From Micropruina glycogenica (lineage in GTDB: Bacteria > Actinomycetota > Actinomycetes > Propionibacteriales > Propionibacteriaceae), in assembly GCF_900289045.1 (NCBI RefSeq), contig NZ_LT985188.1, positions 434,001-498,000 on the forward strand: a DNA stretch of 64,000 nucleotides, written 5' to 3'. The notes below the pieces were generated by a model. That model did no database searches. It saw nothing but the letters and a program-made list of their open reading frames with translations, and had not been told where the DNA came from. Of this stretch, positions 28,048 through 36,761 are shown in pieces. Each line of letters opens with the position of its first letter. Positions within the stretch are counted from its first letter, which is position 1. Position numbers and translations under genes: made by a program.

Positions 28048-28757
28048 CTACGGCGAGGACGATCCGGGCCGAGTTCCGGACCGGCTCGGCACCGGCACCC
28101 CGGCGTCGCCGGCTGCGTGGGGGGTCTCGGCGGGCGGCCCGCCCGACCACGTCGGCGAGCCGGCGGAGGCCAGCAGCGCCAGCAGCCACACGATCAGCCC
28201 GGCCAGCATCGAGTACAGCGCCGCCAGGCCGAAGTGCCGGGCCTGGTCGCCGGTGAACTGCCCGGCGATCAACTGACCGAGCAACAACTCCGCGACCCAG
28301 GCGGTGGCCACCGCCACCCCCAGTGGTCGCAGCGATGGGATGCGCCAGGCCCGCAGCACGAGCGCCATCAGCAGCCCCGCGGCTGCCAGGCCGAGGCCGA
28401 TCCGAACCACTGCAGGGCCGGTGCGCCATCGCTGCCCACCATCCGCCAGACCGGCCAGCCCAGGCAGCGGACCAGCGAACCCAAGGCAGCGGACCAGCGA
28501 ACCCGGGCCGGCGACGACGATGCCGACCAGATGCACCGCGATCACCGTGACGGTGGCGGCCCAGGCCTGCGGGCCCAGGGGCGCCCGCGAGCCGGGACGG
28601 TCGAGCCTGACGCCGGCCCAGGTGATCAGGCAGACGGCCACCTGCGCGGCGGCGACGTCCAGCACCCCGGCGCCAGCGGCAGGCTGAACAGCACGATCAT
28701 CATGCCGAACACGCCGGACGCGATCGCGGCCAGCAGCGCCGCCGGCTGGACGATCGT
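28048..28757 (-). pseudogene. Frameshifted membrane protein
   Basis: The main frame encodes LDVAAAQVAVCLITWAGVRL, then three further hydrophobic segments ending in a Gly/Pro/Ser tail. The natural N-terminus, TIVQPAALLAAIASGVFGMM then IVLFSLPLA, is in another frame, joined near 28675 where one extra G would restore continuity (LPLAPGVLDV). Upstream of that helix no start codon precedes the first stop. The gene therefore looks broken, or the sequence has a local error. No family recognised. Confidence 0.6.
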
Positions 28758-28992
28758 CGCTCGGTTGCTGCATCACCGCACGCCGATCCTGACAGCGGGG
28801 ATCTGCGGGCGTGGCCGATGGTGGAATCCCGCGGCCGACAACACCCCCGCCGGGGTCCTGGTCGGCGCAAATCGGCGTCGAGCAGTGCTGTCGGCCCTCA
28901 ATGCGCCCTCGCGGAGATCAGCCTTGGGCAGCGATCGCCCGGGTGGTGGTCGTGTGCGTGTCGGCTGGGTTGGTCATCGTGGCACTGCTCGT

Positions 28993-30033
28993 TCAGGCGG
29001 TGCCGGGGCCCGACCAGAGGTTGATGCCGCCCTCGACCGCGTGCTTGTCGATGGCCTTGAGTTCGTCGTCGCTGAACTCGAGGTTCTGCAGGGCTCCGAG
29101 GCTGTTCTCCAACTGGGTGACGCTGGACGCGCCGATCAACGCCGAGGTGACCCGCTCGTCGCGCAGCACCCACGCCAGCGCCAACTGCGCCAGACTCTGG
29201 CCGCGGCCCTGCGCGATCTCGTTCAGGGCTCTGATGTGGGTGAGGTTCTGCTTGGTCAGCAGGTCGGGTGACAGCGACTTGTCCTGAGCCATGCGTGAGC
29301 CCTCGGGTACGCCGTTCAGGTACTTGTCGGTGAGCATGCCCTGGGCCAGCGGCGAGAACGCGATGCAGCCGACCCCTTCGTCGCCGAGCACGTCGAGCAG
29401 GTTCTCCTCGACCCACCGGTTCAGCATCGAATAGGACGGCTGGTGGATCAACAGTGGGGTGCCGAGTTCGCGCAGGATCGACACCGCTTCGAGAGTGCGC
29501 CGCCCGGAATAGGACGAGACGCCGATGTAGCGGGCGCGTCCGGAACGCACCGCGTGGTCGAGCGCGCCCATGGCCTCGTCCAGGGGTGTGTCGGGGTCGA
29601 AGCGGTGGTGGTAGAAGATGTCGACGTAATCCAGGCCCATCCGCTGCAGCGAGGCGTCCAGGGAGCCGAGCAGGTACTTGCGCGAGCCGAAGTCGCCGTA
29701 GGGGCCGGGCCAGAAGTCCCAACCGGCCTTCGACGAGATGACCAACTCGTCGCGGTAGGGCAGGAAGTCCTCACGCAGGTGCCGGCCGAAGTTGGTCTCG
29801 GCCGACCCGTACGGGGGCCCGTAGTTGTTGGCCAGGTCGAAGTGCGTGATCCCCAGGTCGAAAGCCCGGCGCAGGATGGCGCGCTGATTGGCGAACGGCA
29901 CGTCGTCGCCGAAGTTGTGCCACAGGCCCAGCGAGATGGCGGGCAACAGCAGGCCGCTGCGTCCGGTGCGGCGGTAGGGCATGCGGCCGTCGTAGCGGTC
30001 GGCGTCTGCCAGGTAGGTGGGTTCCAGCGGCAT
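28993..30033 (-). CDS. Aldo/keto reductase, YghZ/Gpr-like
   Basis: A 346-residue TIM-barrel NADPH oxidoreductase. It begins MPLEPTYLADADRYDGRMPYRRTGRSGLLLP. The catalytic tetrad is visible as Asp and Tyr in HFDLANNYGPPYGSAE, Lys in LVISSKAGW and His in IFYHHRFD. The NADPH-site ALIGASSVTQLENSLGAL is near the end. This subgroup (YghZ, L-glyceraldehyde-3-phosphate reductase) detoxifies methylglyoxal and related aldehydes. It is transcribed away from tRNA-Leu; the 266 bp between them hold only the tRNA promoter region. Confidence 0.92.
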   Translation of the reverse strand: MPLEPTYLADADRYDGRMPYRRTGRSGLLLPAISLGLWHNFGDDVPFANQRAILRRAFDLGITHFDLANNYGPPYGSAETNFGRHLREDFLPYRDELVISSKAGWDFWPGPYGDFGSRKYLLGSLDASLQRMGLDYVDIFYHHRFDPDTPLDEAMGALDHAVRSGRARYIGVSSYSGRRTLEAVSILRELGTPLLIHQPSYSMLNRWVEENLLDVLGDEGVGCIAFSPLAQGMLTDKYLNGVPEGSRMAQDKSLSPDLLTKQNLTHIRALNEIAQGRGQSLAQLALAWVLRDERVTSALIGASSVTQLENSLGALQNLEFSDDELKAIDKHAVEGGINLWSGPGTA

Positions 30034-30299
30034 CGGTGAACTCCTTCGATCGTCGGTTCGAGCCTAGTGGTGCGTCTCCCACATGAGTCACCACTTCGCG
30101 GCGCCTGAGCACGCACCTCGCGGCGTTCTCCTCCGTCGAGAGACGACCCGGTATCCCTCCCTCGTCGGCCTTTGCGATGCACGCACTCAACGACCGCGAA
30201 ACGGCAACCCAGTTGAGAGACATACCACTAATGATCACGACCCGTGTCGGTCAGCGCCGGACGCCGTGGGGCAGGGCCGGCCTTACACTGACCCTTGCC

Positions 30300-30380
30300 G
30301 CCGGAGTGGTGAAATGGCAGACACGCAGGATTTAGGTTCCTGTGCCTTCGGGCGTGAGGGTTCAAGTCCCTTCTCCGGCA
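30300..30380 (+). tRNA. tRNA-Leu(UAG)
   Basis: The acceptor stem GCCGGAG pairs with CTCCGGC, with discriminator A. The anticodon stem CAGGA/TCCTG encloses loop TTTAGGT, giving anticodon TAG. A long variable arm (GTGCCTTCGGGCGT) and a T-arm AGGGTTCAAGTCCCT follow; no CCA is encoded. A possible -10 TACACT lies at 30284-30289. The 3' 28 bases are duplicated at 36904-36931 as the attachment site of the arsenic island. Confidence 0.95.
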
Positions 30381-30381
30381 C
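30354..30381 (+). repeat. attL of the arsenic island
   Basis: The 28 bases starting gtgagggttcaagtccc and ending ctccggcac are the T-arm and acceptor end of tRNA-Leu, identical to 36904-36931. Confidence 0.9.
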
Positions 30382-30417
30382 TCGTCGATTTGTTGCCTCT
30401 GACAAGGCCGAATAGCT

Positions 30418-30597
30418 TCAGACCCTCCCCAGAGGGCCCAAACGTGCAACATACGTGCAACAACGTAGACCGCGAAACGGCCGGTCCGTCAAGCCGTGCT
30501 CGCGAATAGCGCCCGACCCAGCCAGGGCGAACCCGTCCTCCTGGGTGACGTCGAGGATGACCGCGGCCACCGTGCGCTGGAAGTCCCAGCTGGGCAT
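30418..30597 (-). pseudogene. Truncated AbiEii-type nucleotidyltransferase
   Basis: 59 residues starting MPSWDFQRTVAAVILDVTQE, then GFALAGSGAIREHGLTDRP, the characteristic N-terminus of AbiEii/DUF1814 toxins (GFALAGG.AL.AHG..DRPT.D.D). The protein is cut exactly before the DxD metal motif and runs into unrelated sequence, FRGLRCCTYVARLG, which is the integrase arm repeat read in frame. It must be inactive. Confidence 0.65.
30443..30462 (+). repeat. Left subterminal repeat (putative integrase arm sites)
   Basis: CGTGCAACATACGTGCAACA, with two GTGCAAC half-sites 11 bp apart, identical to 36762-36781. It lies 62 bp inside the left att site. Confidence 0.7.
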
Positions 30598-30599
30598 GG

Positions 30600-30770
30600 C
30601 TAGGCGGCCAACTCGGGGAAGCGTGCCTCCCACGAGTCGCGGCACCGTTTGGGTAGCCGGTAGCCGGAGCTGCGGCCAGACACGAGAGAGCAGCCCGACG
30701 TTTAGGAGGGCTTCTTGGAGGTCGCTGGTGCCTTCGCGGATGAGGTTCTCGTAGACCTTCTCGACACCTC
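30600..30770 (-). pseudogene. Remnant of a small gene paired with AbiEii (antitoxin-like)
   Basis: Reads VYENLIREGTSDLQEALLNV then GLLSRVWPQLRL. The true ending LPKRCRDSWEARFPELAA with a TAG stop at 30600-30602 is in a shifted frame. The shift is explained by a 7-bp tandem duplication TAGCCGG at 30654-30667; removing one copy restores one continuous frame. Proteins of this type precede AbiEii-like toxins in actinobacteria. The N-terminal half appears lost. Confidence 0.55.
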
Positions 30771-31074
30771 TGGTGTGGACAGGTCCGCGGTCGCGTCCGG
30801 GCCCCAGTACACGGTCAGCGGCAGGGGGGCTGTCGCGGGAGCCTGAAACCGGGCCGATGGGGACTGTCCCACGGCAATGCACATTGTGTATTCCGAGAGG
30901 GATGGGCGTGGTGAGGAGTCGAGCAGCGGCCCGTGGCGGGGGCTGACGAGGCCGAGCAGTGGGGATGGGGTCGTAAGCAGGAGGCCCGGGGTGGTCGAGA
31001 CCGGGTGGCTTCGACGCGGGGCGGGCGGGCTTGGACCAGGTGCGCCGCCTCGCGTCGCTTCGACCGTCGGTGCG

Positions 31075-31730
31075 TCAGAGCTGGAGTGAGCTGATGAGGG
31101 TTCGGACGCGGCGTTCGAGTTCGTCCCGGATACGGCGGACGGTGTCGAGGTCTTGACCGTGGGGGTCGTCGAGTTCCCAGCTCTCGTAGCGCTTCCCGGG
31201 GAAGATGGGGCAGGCGTCGCCGCAGCCCATGGTGATGACGACGTCGGCGGCACGGACGGTTTCGTCGGTCCAGGGTTTGGGGAACTCGTGGCGATGTCGA
31301 TGCCGCGTTCGGCCATGGCCGCGACGGTAGTCGGGTTGATCTCGAGTCCAGGTTCGGAGCCGCCGGACCAGGCGACGGCTTTGTTGCCAGTGAGGGCTTG
31401 GAAGAAGCCGAGGGCCATTTGGGAGCGGCCGGCGTTGTGGGTGCACAGGAACAGCACGACGGGCTTGCCGTCCGCGTGGAGTCCTTCGACGCGGGCGAGG
31501 GCGTGCAGGCGTTGCCGGGCGAATCGTTCGGCGAGCAGGGGCAGGAACTTGGTGATGGTGGCGCGGTCGGCGAACTGGTCGAAGGAGCTGGCGAGGAATC
31601 GTTCGATGGTCTGCTGTCCGTAGAGGCCGGTGAACTCCCCGGACAGGCGGGCGGCTGCCTGCCGGAGGGCGAGCTTCTCGTTGCTGTGGAGGCTTTCCCA
31701 GGTGCGTTCCGAGACGGGGTGCAGGGTCAT
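31075..31730 (-). pseudogene. arsC: Arsenate reductase with N-terminal helical domain, frameshifted
   Basis: The first frame has a helical domain of about 90 residues (LHSNEKLALRQAAARLSGEFTG...) typical of actinobacterial two-part ArsC. A low-molecular-weight phosphatase P-loop CTHNAGRSQMALG follows, continuing to AMAERGIDIAT. The rest (EFPKPWTDETVRAADVVITM, GCGDACPIFPGKRYESW) is in a second frame. One missing G near 31291 accounts for the shift. It overlaps the ArsR-ArsC fusion upstream (ATGA). Unless the frameshift is a sequencing error, this copy is inactive. Confidence 0.85.
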
Positions 31731-32392
31731 GGTCGGTCTCCTTCGATGCTGGCCGCGAGGAGGTCGACGCGGCGGGTGAGCTCGTCGTAGGCGGTCTCGA
31801 ACGCGCCGGGGCTGCCGGCGCGGGCGGGGTCGGGGACCGACCAGTGCAGCGGTTGGGTGTCGAGTTCTTCGTAGGCGCGGTCGCAGACCGCGATGAGGAG
31901 TTCGTCGCCGGTGAGGATGTCGCCGGTGAGCTTGGGTGTGGCGTGGGTGAGATCGAGCCCGTGCCGGCGTGCCACGGTGATGGCGTCGGGGTGGACGCGC
32001 GGGGCGGGGTGGGTGCCGGCGGAGGTGGCGGAGATGTTGCTGATCGTGCGCCAGTAGTGCTCGGCGAGTTGGGACCGGGCCGAGTTCTGGGAGCAGATGA
32101 ACGCGACCCCTCGTGGCCGGGGAAGCCGGCTGCCGGCGCCGAGGAGCCGGTTGCAGGCGGGGGTGCGGAGCACGTAAGTGCGGCGGCCGTCGCCTTCGGA
32201 GCGGCGGCGGCTGATCAGGCCGGCCTGTTCGAGGATCTGGAGGTGGTGGGCCATCAGGTTGGTCGGGATGTCCAGGCTTGCGCCCAGCTCGCCGGGGGCG
32301 AGGTCGGCGAGGCCGAGAAGGTCGACGATCGCCAGCCGGGACGGGTCGCCCAGTGCGGCGTACGCCTGAGCTCGGGACTCCAGTTCACCCAT
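31727..32392 (-). CDS. ArsR-ArsC fusion protein
   Basis: 221 residues in two parts. Residues 1-90 are an ArsR-type winged helix (AYAALGDPSRLAIVDLLGLADLAPGELGASLDIPTNLMAHHLQILEQAGLI). Residues 95-221 are a low-molecular-weight phosphatase/arsenate-reductase domain with P-loop CSQNSARSQLAEHYW and the acidic WSVPDPARAG loop. As(III) sensing and arsenate reduction may be joined in one chain. No CxC metal site like that of classical ArsR is evident in the HTH part, so what it senses is unclear. It is divergent from the stand-alone arsC across an operator region. Confidence 0.85.
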   Translation of the reverse strand: MGELESRAQAYAALGDPSRLAIVDLLGLADLAPGELGASLDIPTNLMAHHLQILEQAGLISRRRSEGDGRRTYVLRTPACNRLLGAGSRLPRPRGVAFICSQNSARSQLAEHYWRTISNISATSAGTHPAPRVHPDAITVARRHGLDLTHATPKLTGDILTGDELLIAVCDRAYEELDTQPLHWSVPDPARAGSPGAFETAYDELTRRVDLLAASIEGDRP

Positions 32393-32408
32393 CTGCTTAC
32401 CTCTACGC

Positions 32409-32438
32409 TTGTTGACTCAACAATAGCTGATCTATTGT
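32409..32438. promoter_or_regulatory. Overlapping palindromic operators between divergent ars genes
   Basis: TTGTTGACTCAACAA (32409-32423, perfect 7-1-7) overlaps ACAATAGCTGATCTATTGT (32420-32438, perfect 7-5-7). They lie just upstream of the ArsR-ArsC fusion and 50 bp before arsC. Confidence 0.7.
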
Positions 32439-32487
32439 GGTCGTCAAGCCTCGGGGAGAGGCACCGACGACCGAGGAGCCACAAGGA

Positions 32488-32892
32488 ATGAGCAAACCCA
32501 CCGTGCTGTTCGTCTGCATCCACAACGCCGGACGGTCCCAGATGGCCGCCGGTTACCTGCGCCACCTCGGCGGCGATCGGGTGGAGGTGTTGTCGGCCGG
32601 CTCGGCACCGGCGGACGCGATCAATCCGGTCGCCGTCCAGGCGATGGCCGAAGAGGGCATCGACATCGCCGGCGAACAGCCGAAGATCCTCACCACTGAT
32701 GCCGTCAAGACCTCGGACGTCGTGATCACGATGGGTTGCGGGGACACCTGCCCGTTCTATCCGGGCAAGCGGTACGAGGACTGGGTTCTGGACGATCCCG
32801 CCGGCCAGGGCATCGATGCCGTTCGGCCGATCCGCGACGAGATCCGCGGCCGGGTCGAGGCGCTCCTGCAGGAGCTGCTGCCCACTGCCTGA
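32488..32892 (+). CDS. arsC: Arsenate reductase
   Basis: A 134-residue low-molecular-weight-phosphatase-fold arsenate reductase with an aaggaatg start context at ATG 32488. Nucleophile Cys10 lies in VCIHNAGRSQM. The resolving cysteines are in TMGCGDTCPFYPGKRYEDW and the acidic VLDDPAGQG follows, as in thioredoxin- or mycothiol-coupled ArsC. Reduces As(V) to As(III) for efflux or methylation. It is the intact one of three ArsC modules and heads the rightward arsC-arsR-arsP run. Confidence 0.93.
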   Translation: MSKPTVLFVCIHNAGRSQMAAGYLRHLGGDRVEVLSAGSAPADAINPVAVQAMAEEGIDIAGEQPKILTTDAVKTSDVVITMGCGDTCPFYPGKRYEDWVLDDPAGQGIDAVRPIRDEIRGRVEALLQELLPTA

Positions 32893-32900
32893 ATCGGGTC

Positions 32901-32906
32901 TATACT
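32901..32906 (+). promoter_or_regulatory. -10 box of arsR, probably leaderless
   Basis: TATACT lies six bases before the GTG at 32913, so transcription would start at or next to the start codon. ATACTTCA here and TGAAGTAT at 32932-32939 form an inverted repeat that could be the ArsR operator, partly within the coding sequence. Confidence 0.5.
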
Positions 32907-32912
32907 TCAGCC

Positions 32913-33248
32913 GTGATTGCATCAATTCAGGTTGAAGTATCGACCTCATTGCTGGCCGCGGTCGCGGACCCGATCCGCTGGCAGCTGATCTCCCAGCTGT
33001 CGGAGGAGAAGCGGTGCGTGTGCCAGCTGCGGACCGAGCCCGAGATCCCGGCCAACCTGCTGAGCTACCACCTCAAGGTGCTGCGGGAGGCCGGGCTGAT
33101 CGTCGGCACCCGGCGTGGCCGGTGGATCGACTACCAACTCACCGACGACGCGATGGACCGACTCCACGCCGCACTCCCCGTACCCGACAGCCGGGCGTGC
33201 GGCTGCGCCGTCGACCCCGAGCCGGCGCTGGCCGGCGCCCGGCGGTGA
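32913..33248 (+). CDS. arsR: ArsR-family repressor
   Basis: A 111-residue winged-helix repressor. The As(III)-binding pair is in EEKRCVCQLRTE (CxC), followed by the recognition helix ANLLSYHLKVLREAGLI and wing TRRGRWIDYQL. The tail DSRACGCAVDPEP adds two cysteines. It is translationally coupled to arsP (GTGA overlap) and preceded by its own -10 box inside the operon, so it probably controls arsP and itself. Confidence 0.92.
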   Translation: MIASIQVEVSTSLLAAVADPIRWQLISQLSEEKRCVCQLRTEPEIPANLLSYHLKVLREAGLIVGTRRGRWIDYQLTDDAMDRLHAALPVPDSRACGCAVDPEPALAGARR

Positions 33249-34291
33249 CCACCCAGACCAGACCCGACCGGACCGCCGCCCGGCGCTGGACGCTGCTCGG
33301 CGCCGCAGCCGCTGGCTGGGTCGGGGCGTACGCACTCAACGAGGTCGCGTGGACGTGGTTGTACGACACCGTGTTCGGGCTCGACATCACGATCGGGTGG
33401 GCGTCGATGCTTCACTTCTTCAGCTACGACACCATCAAGATCACCCTGCTGCTGACCGGGATCATCTTCGTGGTCACGGTGCTGCGCAGCTTCATGAGCA
33501 TCGAACGCACCCGCGCACTGCTCGGCGGCAAACGCGAAGGTGTCGGTAACGTCCTGGCCGCGTCTCTCGGCGTGGTCACGCCGTTCTGCTCCTGCAGCGC
33601 GGTCCCGGCGTTCATCGGGTTCGTCGCCTCCGGGATCCCGCTGGGGGTGACGATGAGCTTTCTGATCGCGTCCCCGCTGGTCAACGAGGTTGCGATCGCG
33701 CTGCTGCTCGGTCTGTTCGGGGTCGGCCCCACTGTGCTCTACGTCGCCGCCGGCCTGGTGATCGCGATCGTCGCCGGCATGGTCATCGGCCGATTTCGCC
33801 TGGAGGGTCACGTGGAGGCGTTCGTGTACGAGACCCGGCTGCGCGGGCAGGTCATCGACTCCACCGCCGGCCTCACCTGGGGCGACCGGCTCGCCATGGG
33901 ACGGGAGGAGGTCGCCTCCATCCTGCGCAAGATCTGGCCCTACCTCCTGGTCGGCATCGGCCTCGGCGCGGTCATCCACGGCTGGGCCCCGGCCGACTTC
34001 TTCGCACGCTACGCCGGACCGGACAACCCGTTCGCCGTCCTGGTCGCCGTCGCGATCGGCGTTCCGCTCTACTCCAACGCCGCCGGCATCCTGCCTCTGG
34101 TCGACGCGCTCTACGACAAGGGCATGCCGATGGGCACCCTGCTCGCGTTCATGATGGCCACCGTCGCGCTCAGCCTGCCCGAGATGATCCTGCTGCGCCG
34201 CGTCCTCAAACCCCGCCTGATCGCCACCTTCGCCGGTGTCACGGCCCTCGGCATCGTCGCCGTCGGCTACATATTCAACGCCATCCTCTGA
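33245..34291 (+). CDS. arsP: ArsP-type permease
   Basis: A 348-residue membrane protein of the PF03773 permease family. It has about eight to ten helices, the hallmark TPFCSCSAVPAFIGFVASGIPLGVTMSFLIASPLVNE with its cysteine pair, and a second internal repeat around GVPLYSNAAGILPLVDALYDKGMPMG. Characterised ArsP members export trivalent organoarsenicals such as methylarsenite; others in the family have unknown substrates. An ArsM methyltransferase lies in the same island, so the two could act in series. Confidence 0.88.
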   Translation: MTTQTRPDRTAARRWTLLGAAAAGWVGAYALNEVAWTWLYDTVFGLDITIGWASMLHFFSYDTIKITLLLTGIIFVVTVLRSFMSIERTRALLGGKREGVGNVLAASLGVVTPFCSCSAVPAFIGFVASGIPLGVTMSFLIASPLVNEVAIALLLGLFGVGPTVLYVAAGLVIAIVAGMVIGRFRLEGHVEAFVYETRLRGQVIDSTAGLTWGDRLAMGREEVASILRKIWPYLLVGIGLGAVIHGWAPADFFARYAGPDNPFAVLVAVAIGVPLYSNAAGILPLVDALYDKGMPMGTLLAFMMATVALSLPEMILLRRVLKPRLIATFAGVTALGIVAVGYIFNAIL

Positions 34292-34302
34292 AAGGAACCC
34301 CC

Positions 34303-34539
34303 ATGCACGTCAAGATCCTCGGCTCCGGCTGCGCCAACTGCGTCAACCTCGAGAAGGCCACCCGCAGGGCAGTCGATGAACTGGGCCTCGATGCGACCTT
34401 CGAGAAGGTGACCGACTACGCCGACATCGCCGCTTACGGCATCATGCGCACCCCCGGCCTGGTGGTCGACGAACAGGTCCTGCTGTCCGGACGCGTCCCC
34501 ACCGCCGGTCAGGTCAAGGACCTGCTCTCCGCACGCTGA
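34303..34539 (+). CDS. Thioredoxin-like small disulfide protein (TM0996/MTH895 type)
   Basis: A 78-residue protein with SD aaagga and a CANC active site (ILGSGCANCVNLEKA), plus the cis-Pro strand MRTPGLVVDEQVLLSGRVP. Proteins of this kind follow ArsP/PF03773 permeases in many bacteria. They may deliver electrons or bind the metalloid for the permease. It directly follows arsP by 11 bp. Confidence 0.88.
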   Translation: MHVKILGSGCANCVNLEKATRRAVDELGLDATFEKVTDYADIAAYGIMRTPGLVVDEQVLLSGRVPTAGQVKDLLSAR

Positions 34540-34541
34540 CC

Positions 34542-35351
34542 TCAGGCGGGCTTGACGGCCCGGATGACCGCGCCGTGCATCTGCGGGGCGACCTCGTGGG
34601 TGAACCGCACCTCGATACCGGTGAATCCCGCCGCGGTCAGCCCCTCGATGTACTCCTGCCGTGACAGGGCGCCGGCGACGCAGCCGACATGGCTGCCACG
34701 CTCGGTCCGATCCGCGACGCTCAAGTGGTCCTCGGCGACGACGTCGGAGACCCCGACCCGACCCCCGGGGGAGAGGACGCGGAACATCTCGGCCAGGACC
34801 TTCGGCTTGTCGACGCTCAGGTTGATCACGCAGTTGGAGATCACCACGTCCACCGCGCCTTCCGGCAGCGGGACCTGTTCGATCCGGCCCTTGAGGAACT
34901 CGACGTTGGTCGCGCCGGCCTTGGCGGCGTTCTCGCGGGCCAGGGCGAGCATCTCATCGGTCATGTCGACCCCGTAGGCGAACCCGTCCGGACCGACCCT
35001 GCGCGCCGAGAGCAGTACGTCTAGCCCGCCGCCAGAACCCAGGTCGAGCACCCGCTCGCCAGGGTTCAGGTCAGCCACCGCGGTCGGGTTCCCGCAACCG
35101 AGACTGGCGGTCACCCCCAGCTCGGGCACCTGGGTGGCCTGCTCGGCGTCGTACAGGGCTGACCCGAACACCTCGGTCTCCGCGGTACCGGAGCAGCAAC
35201 CGGCCCCGCCGCAGCAACCGCTGCCGCCGCCATCGAGGTCGTCCAGGACGTCGAGGGTCCGCCTACCGGTGCCCATCGCCGCTCTCGCCGCGGCGGCGTA
35301 CCGCTCCCGGACCCGCTCCACCACATCACTGTCACTCACTGCTCCACTCAC
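34542..35351 (-). CDS. arsM: Arsenite methyltransferase
   Basis: About 269 residues from the GTG at 35351 that overlaps the arsR stop. The N-terminal [12 protein letters not shown] leads into a cysteine-rich loop ([11 protein letters not shown]). The SAM-binding site is [20 protein letters not shown]. The three ArsM cysteines are in [19 protein letters not shown] and [11 protein letters not shown]. It methylates As(III) to volatile or exportable species. It is convergent with the arsP run and co-transcribed with the arsR just upstream. Confidence 0.93.
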   Translation of the reverse strand: MSGAVSDSDVVERVRERYAAAARAAMGTGRRTLDVLDDLDGGGSGCCGGAGCCSGTAETEVFGSALYDAEQATQVPELGVTASLGCGNPTAVADLNPGERVLDLGSGGGLDVLLSARRVGPDGFAYGVDMTDEMLALARENAAKAGATNVEFLKGRIEQVPLPEGAVDVVISNCVINLSVDKPKVLAEMFRVLSPGGRVGVSDVVAEDHLSVADRTERGSHVGCVAGALSRQEYIEGLTAAGFTGIEVRFTHEVAPQMHGAVIRAVKPA

Positions 35352-35743
35352 TTCCTCTTCGTCTCGATCGTCAGCAACTGCTTCGTCGGGGCCGGGTCGA
35401 GGAGCTGCTGGATCGCCTGCAGCCCGGCAATGTTCACCCAGTACCAGGTCTTCCGGCCATCCCGCTCGCGCTCCAGGAACCCAGCATCGAACAACGCCCC
35501 CAAATGGTGGGTCACCGTCGGCTGACTCAACCCCAAACGGTCGGCCAGCACCCCCGTCGTCGCTCGGCCGACAGCCGTGGCGCGGATCAGGCTCAACAGC
35601 CGCAGCCGGGCCGGGTCGGCCAGCGCCTTCAACGCCCCCGCCAACACCAACGCCTCCTCCGGCTGCAACTCCGCCTGCAACACTGGCGAACAGCACAGAT
35701 CACCCACCAACAATGGCCGTGCCGCGACTTCCTGAGCACTCAT
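35348..35743 (-). CDS. arsR: ArsR-family repressor upstream of arsM
   Basis: A 131-residue repressor. Cys17-Cys18 in DLCCSPVL form an N-terminal thiol pair like that of Corynebacterium ArsR, followed by [20 protein letters not shown] and the [31 protein letters not shown]. It differs from the CxC-type ArsR at 32913, so the island holds two differently built As(III) sensors. Coupled to arsM by a GTGA overlap. Confidence 0.9.
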   Translation of the reverse strand: MSAQEVAARPLLVGDLCCSPVLQAELQPEEALVLAGALKALADPARLRLLSLIRATAVGRATTGVLADRLGLSQPTVTHHLGALFDAGFLERERDGRKTWYWVNIAGLQAIQQLLDPAPTKQLLTIETKRK

Positions 35744-35776
35744 AGATATCTATCTATCATATCGACGTATGTCGAT
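35742..35776. promoter_or_regulatory. Operators of the arsR-arsM unit
   Basis: ATAGATATCTAT (35742-35753, perfect 12-bp palindrome covering the start codon) and ATCGACGTATGTCGAT (35761-35776, perfect 6-4-6). These are likely autoregulatory ArsR sites. Confidence 0.65.
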
Positions 35777-35792
35777 CAATAGACGCTGGGGA

Positions 35793-36748
35793 TCAACCCT
35801 CCAGAATCCGGGACAGCCCGTCAGCTACCCGCGCGTCCGCCCCGTCCAGGTTGTGCTGGTAGTGCATGGCCATGCCCGGAGTGGCGTGGCCAAGGCGCGC
35901 CATGACGTCGGCGGTGGTGGCTCCGACGGAGGTGGCCAGTGAGGCGCCGGTGTGGCGCAGCGTGGGTGGTGTCGCGTCGGGGCGACCCGCAGCCAGAGCA
36001 GCCTTCTCGACGAGCCGCGCGAAGGAGGACGAATGCGGTGGCCGCCGTTGGGTGCCGGGAGCAGCAGCGCCTCCGGTCCCGCGTCCACATAGGTGTCGAG
36101 ATGAGTCTTCAGCTCCGGCAGCAGGGCTGGCGGAACGTGGACCCGACGGACGCCGGCATCGGTCTTGGTGCCAACGAAGTAGCCGCCCTTGACCTTCACC
36201 ATACCGCGAGACACCTTGAGCACGCCCTCCTTGAGATCGACGTCCTGGCGTCGCAGTTCCGACAGCTCCCCGTACCGAGGAGCGCACCAACAGCCCAGTA
36301 GCACGGCCATGCTCAGGCGCGCAGGCATGGCGCGCGCCAGGTCGGCGACTTGCGCCACGGTCAGTGGCTCGATGTTCTTGGCTCGCTTCGTGCGCACCTT
36401 GGTGCGGCTCGGCAGCGCCACCGGGTTGCTGTCGACCAGCTCAGACTCCACCGCGCCGGCCATGACGTTGTGGAGCAATTTGGAACGCCTTGGACCGGGC
36501 GCGTGGTTTCGTCGGGTCGAGCGTGTTCCACCACTGCCCGACGTCCCTCTTGGTCAGTTCCTCCACCGGCATCGTTCCCAGCGCAGGAACGATGTGGTTG
36601 GGCAGCAGCTGAGCCAGGTCTCGGCGTCCGCCGCACTGGTGAACGTGACCGGTGCGACGTGGCGCTGCAGGTCCGGCCCGGCGTAGCTTGCCTGGTACCG
36701 CCTGGACGGCAGTCGCCTGATCGCTCCGAAGCTCCGGCGTCGAGCCAT
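35793..36748 (-). pseudogene. int: Decayed tyrosine integrase of the arsenic island
   Basis: Starts MARRRSFGAIRRLPSRRYQA (N-terminal arm-binding domain). It then needs at least three frame changes, at about 36605, 36475 and 36050, to read HIVPALGTMPVEELTKRDVG, the catalytic core CWCAPRYGELSELRRQDVDL, and TLRHTGASLATSVGAT with LGHATPGMAMHYQHN. Part of the core-binding domain between ETWL and PNHIVPALG is missing. The first histidine of the HxxR box is replaced by Pro (PTLRH). The nucleophile Tyr is in MHYQH. Confidence 0.88.
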
Positions 36749-36761
36749 CAGGACCCCATTT

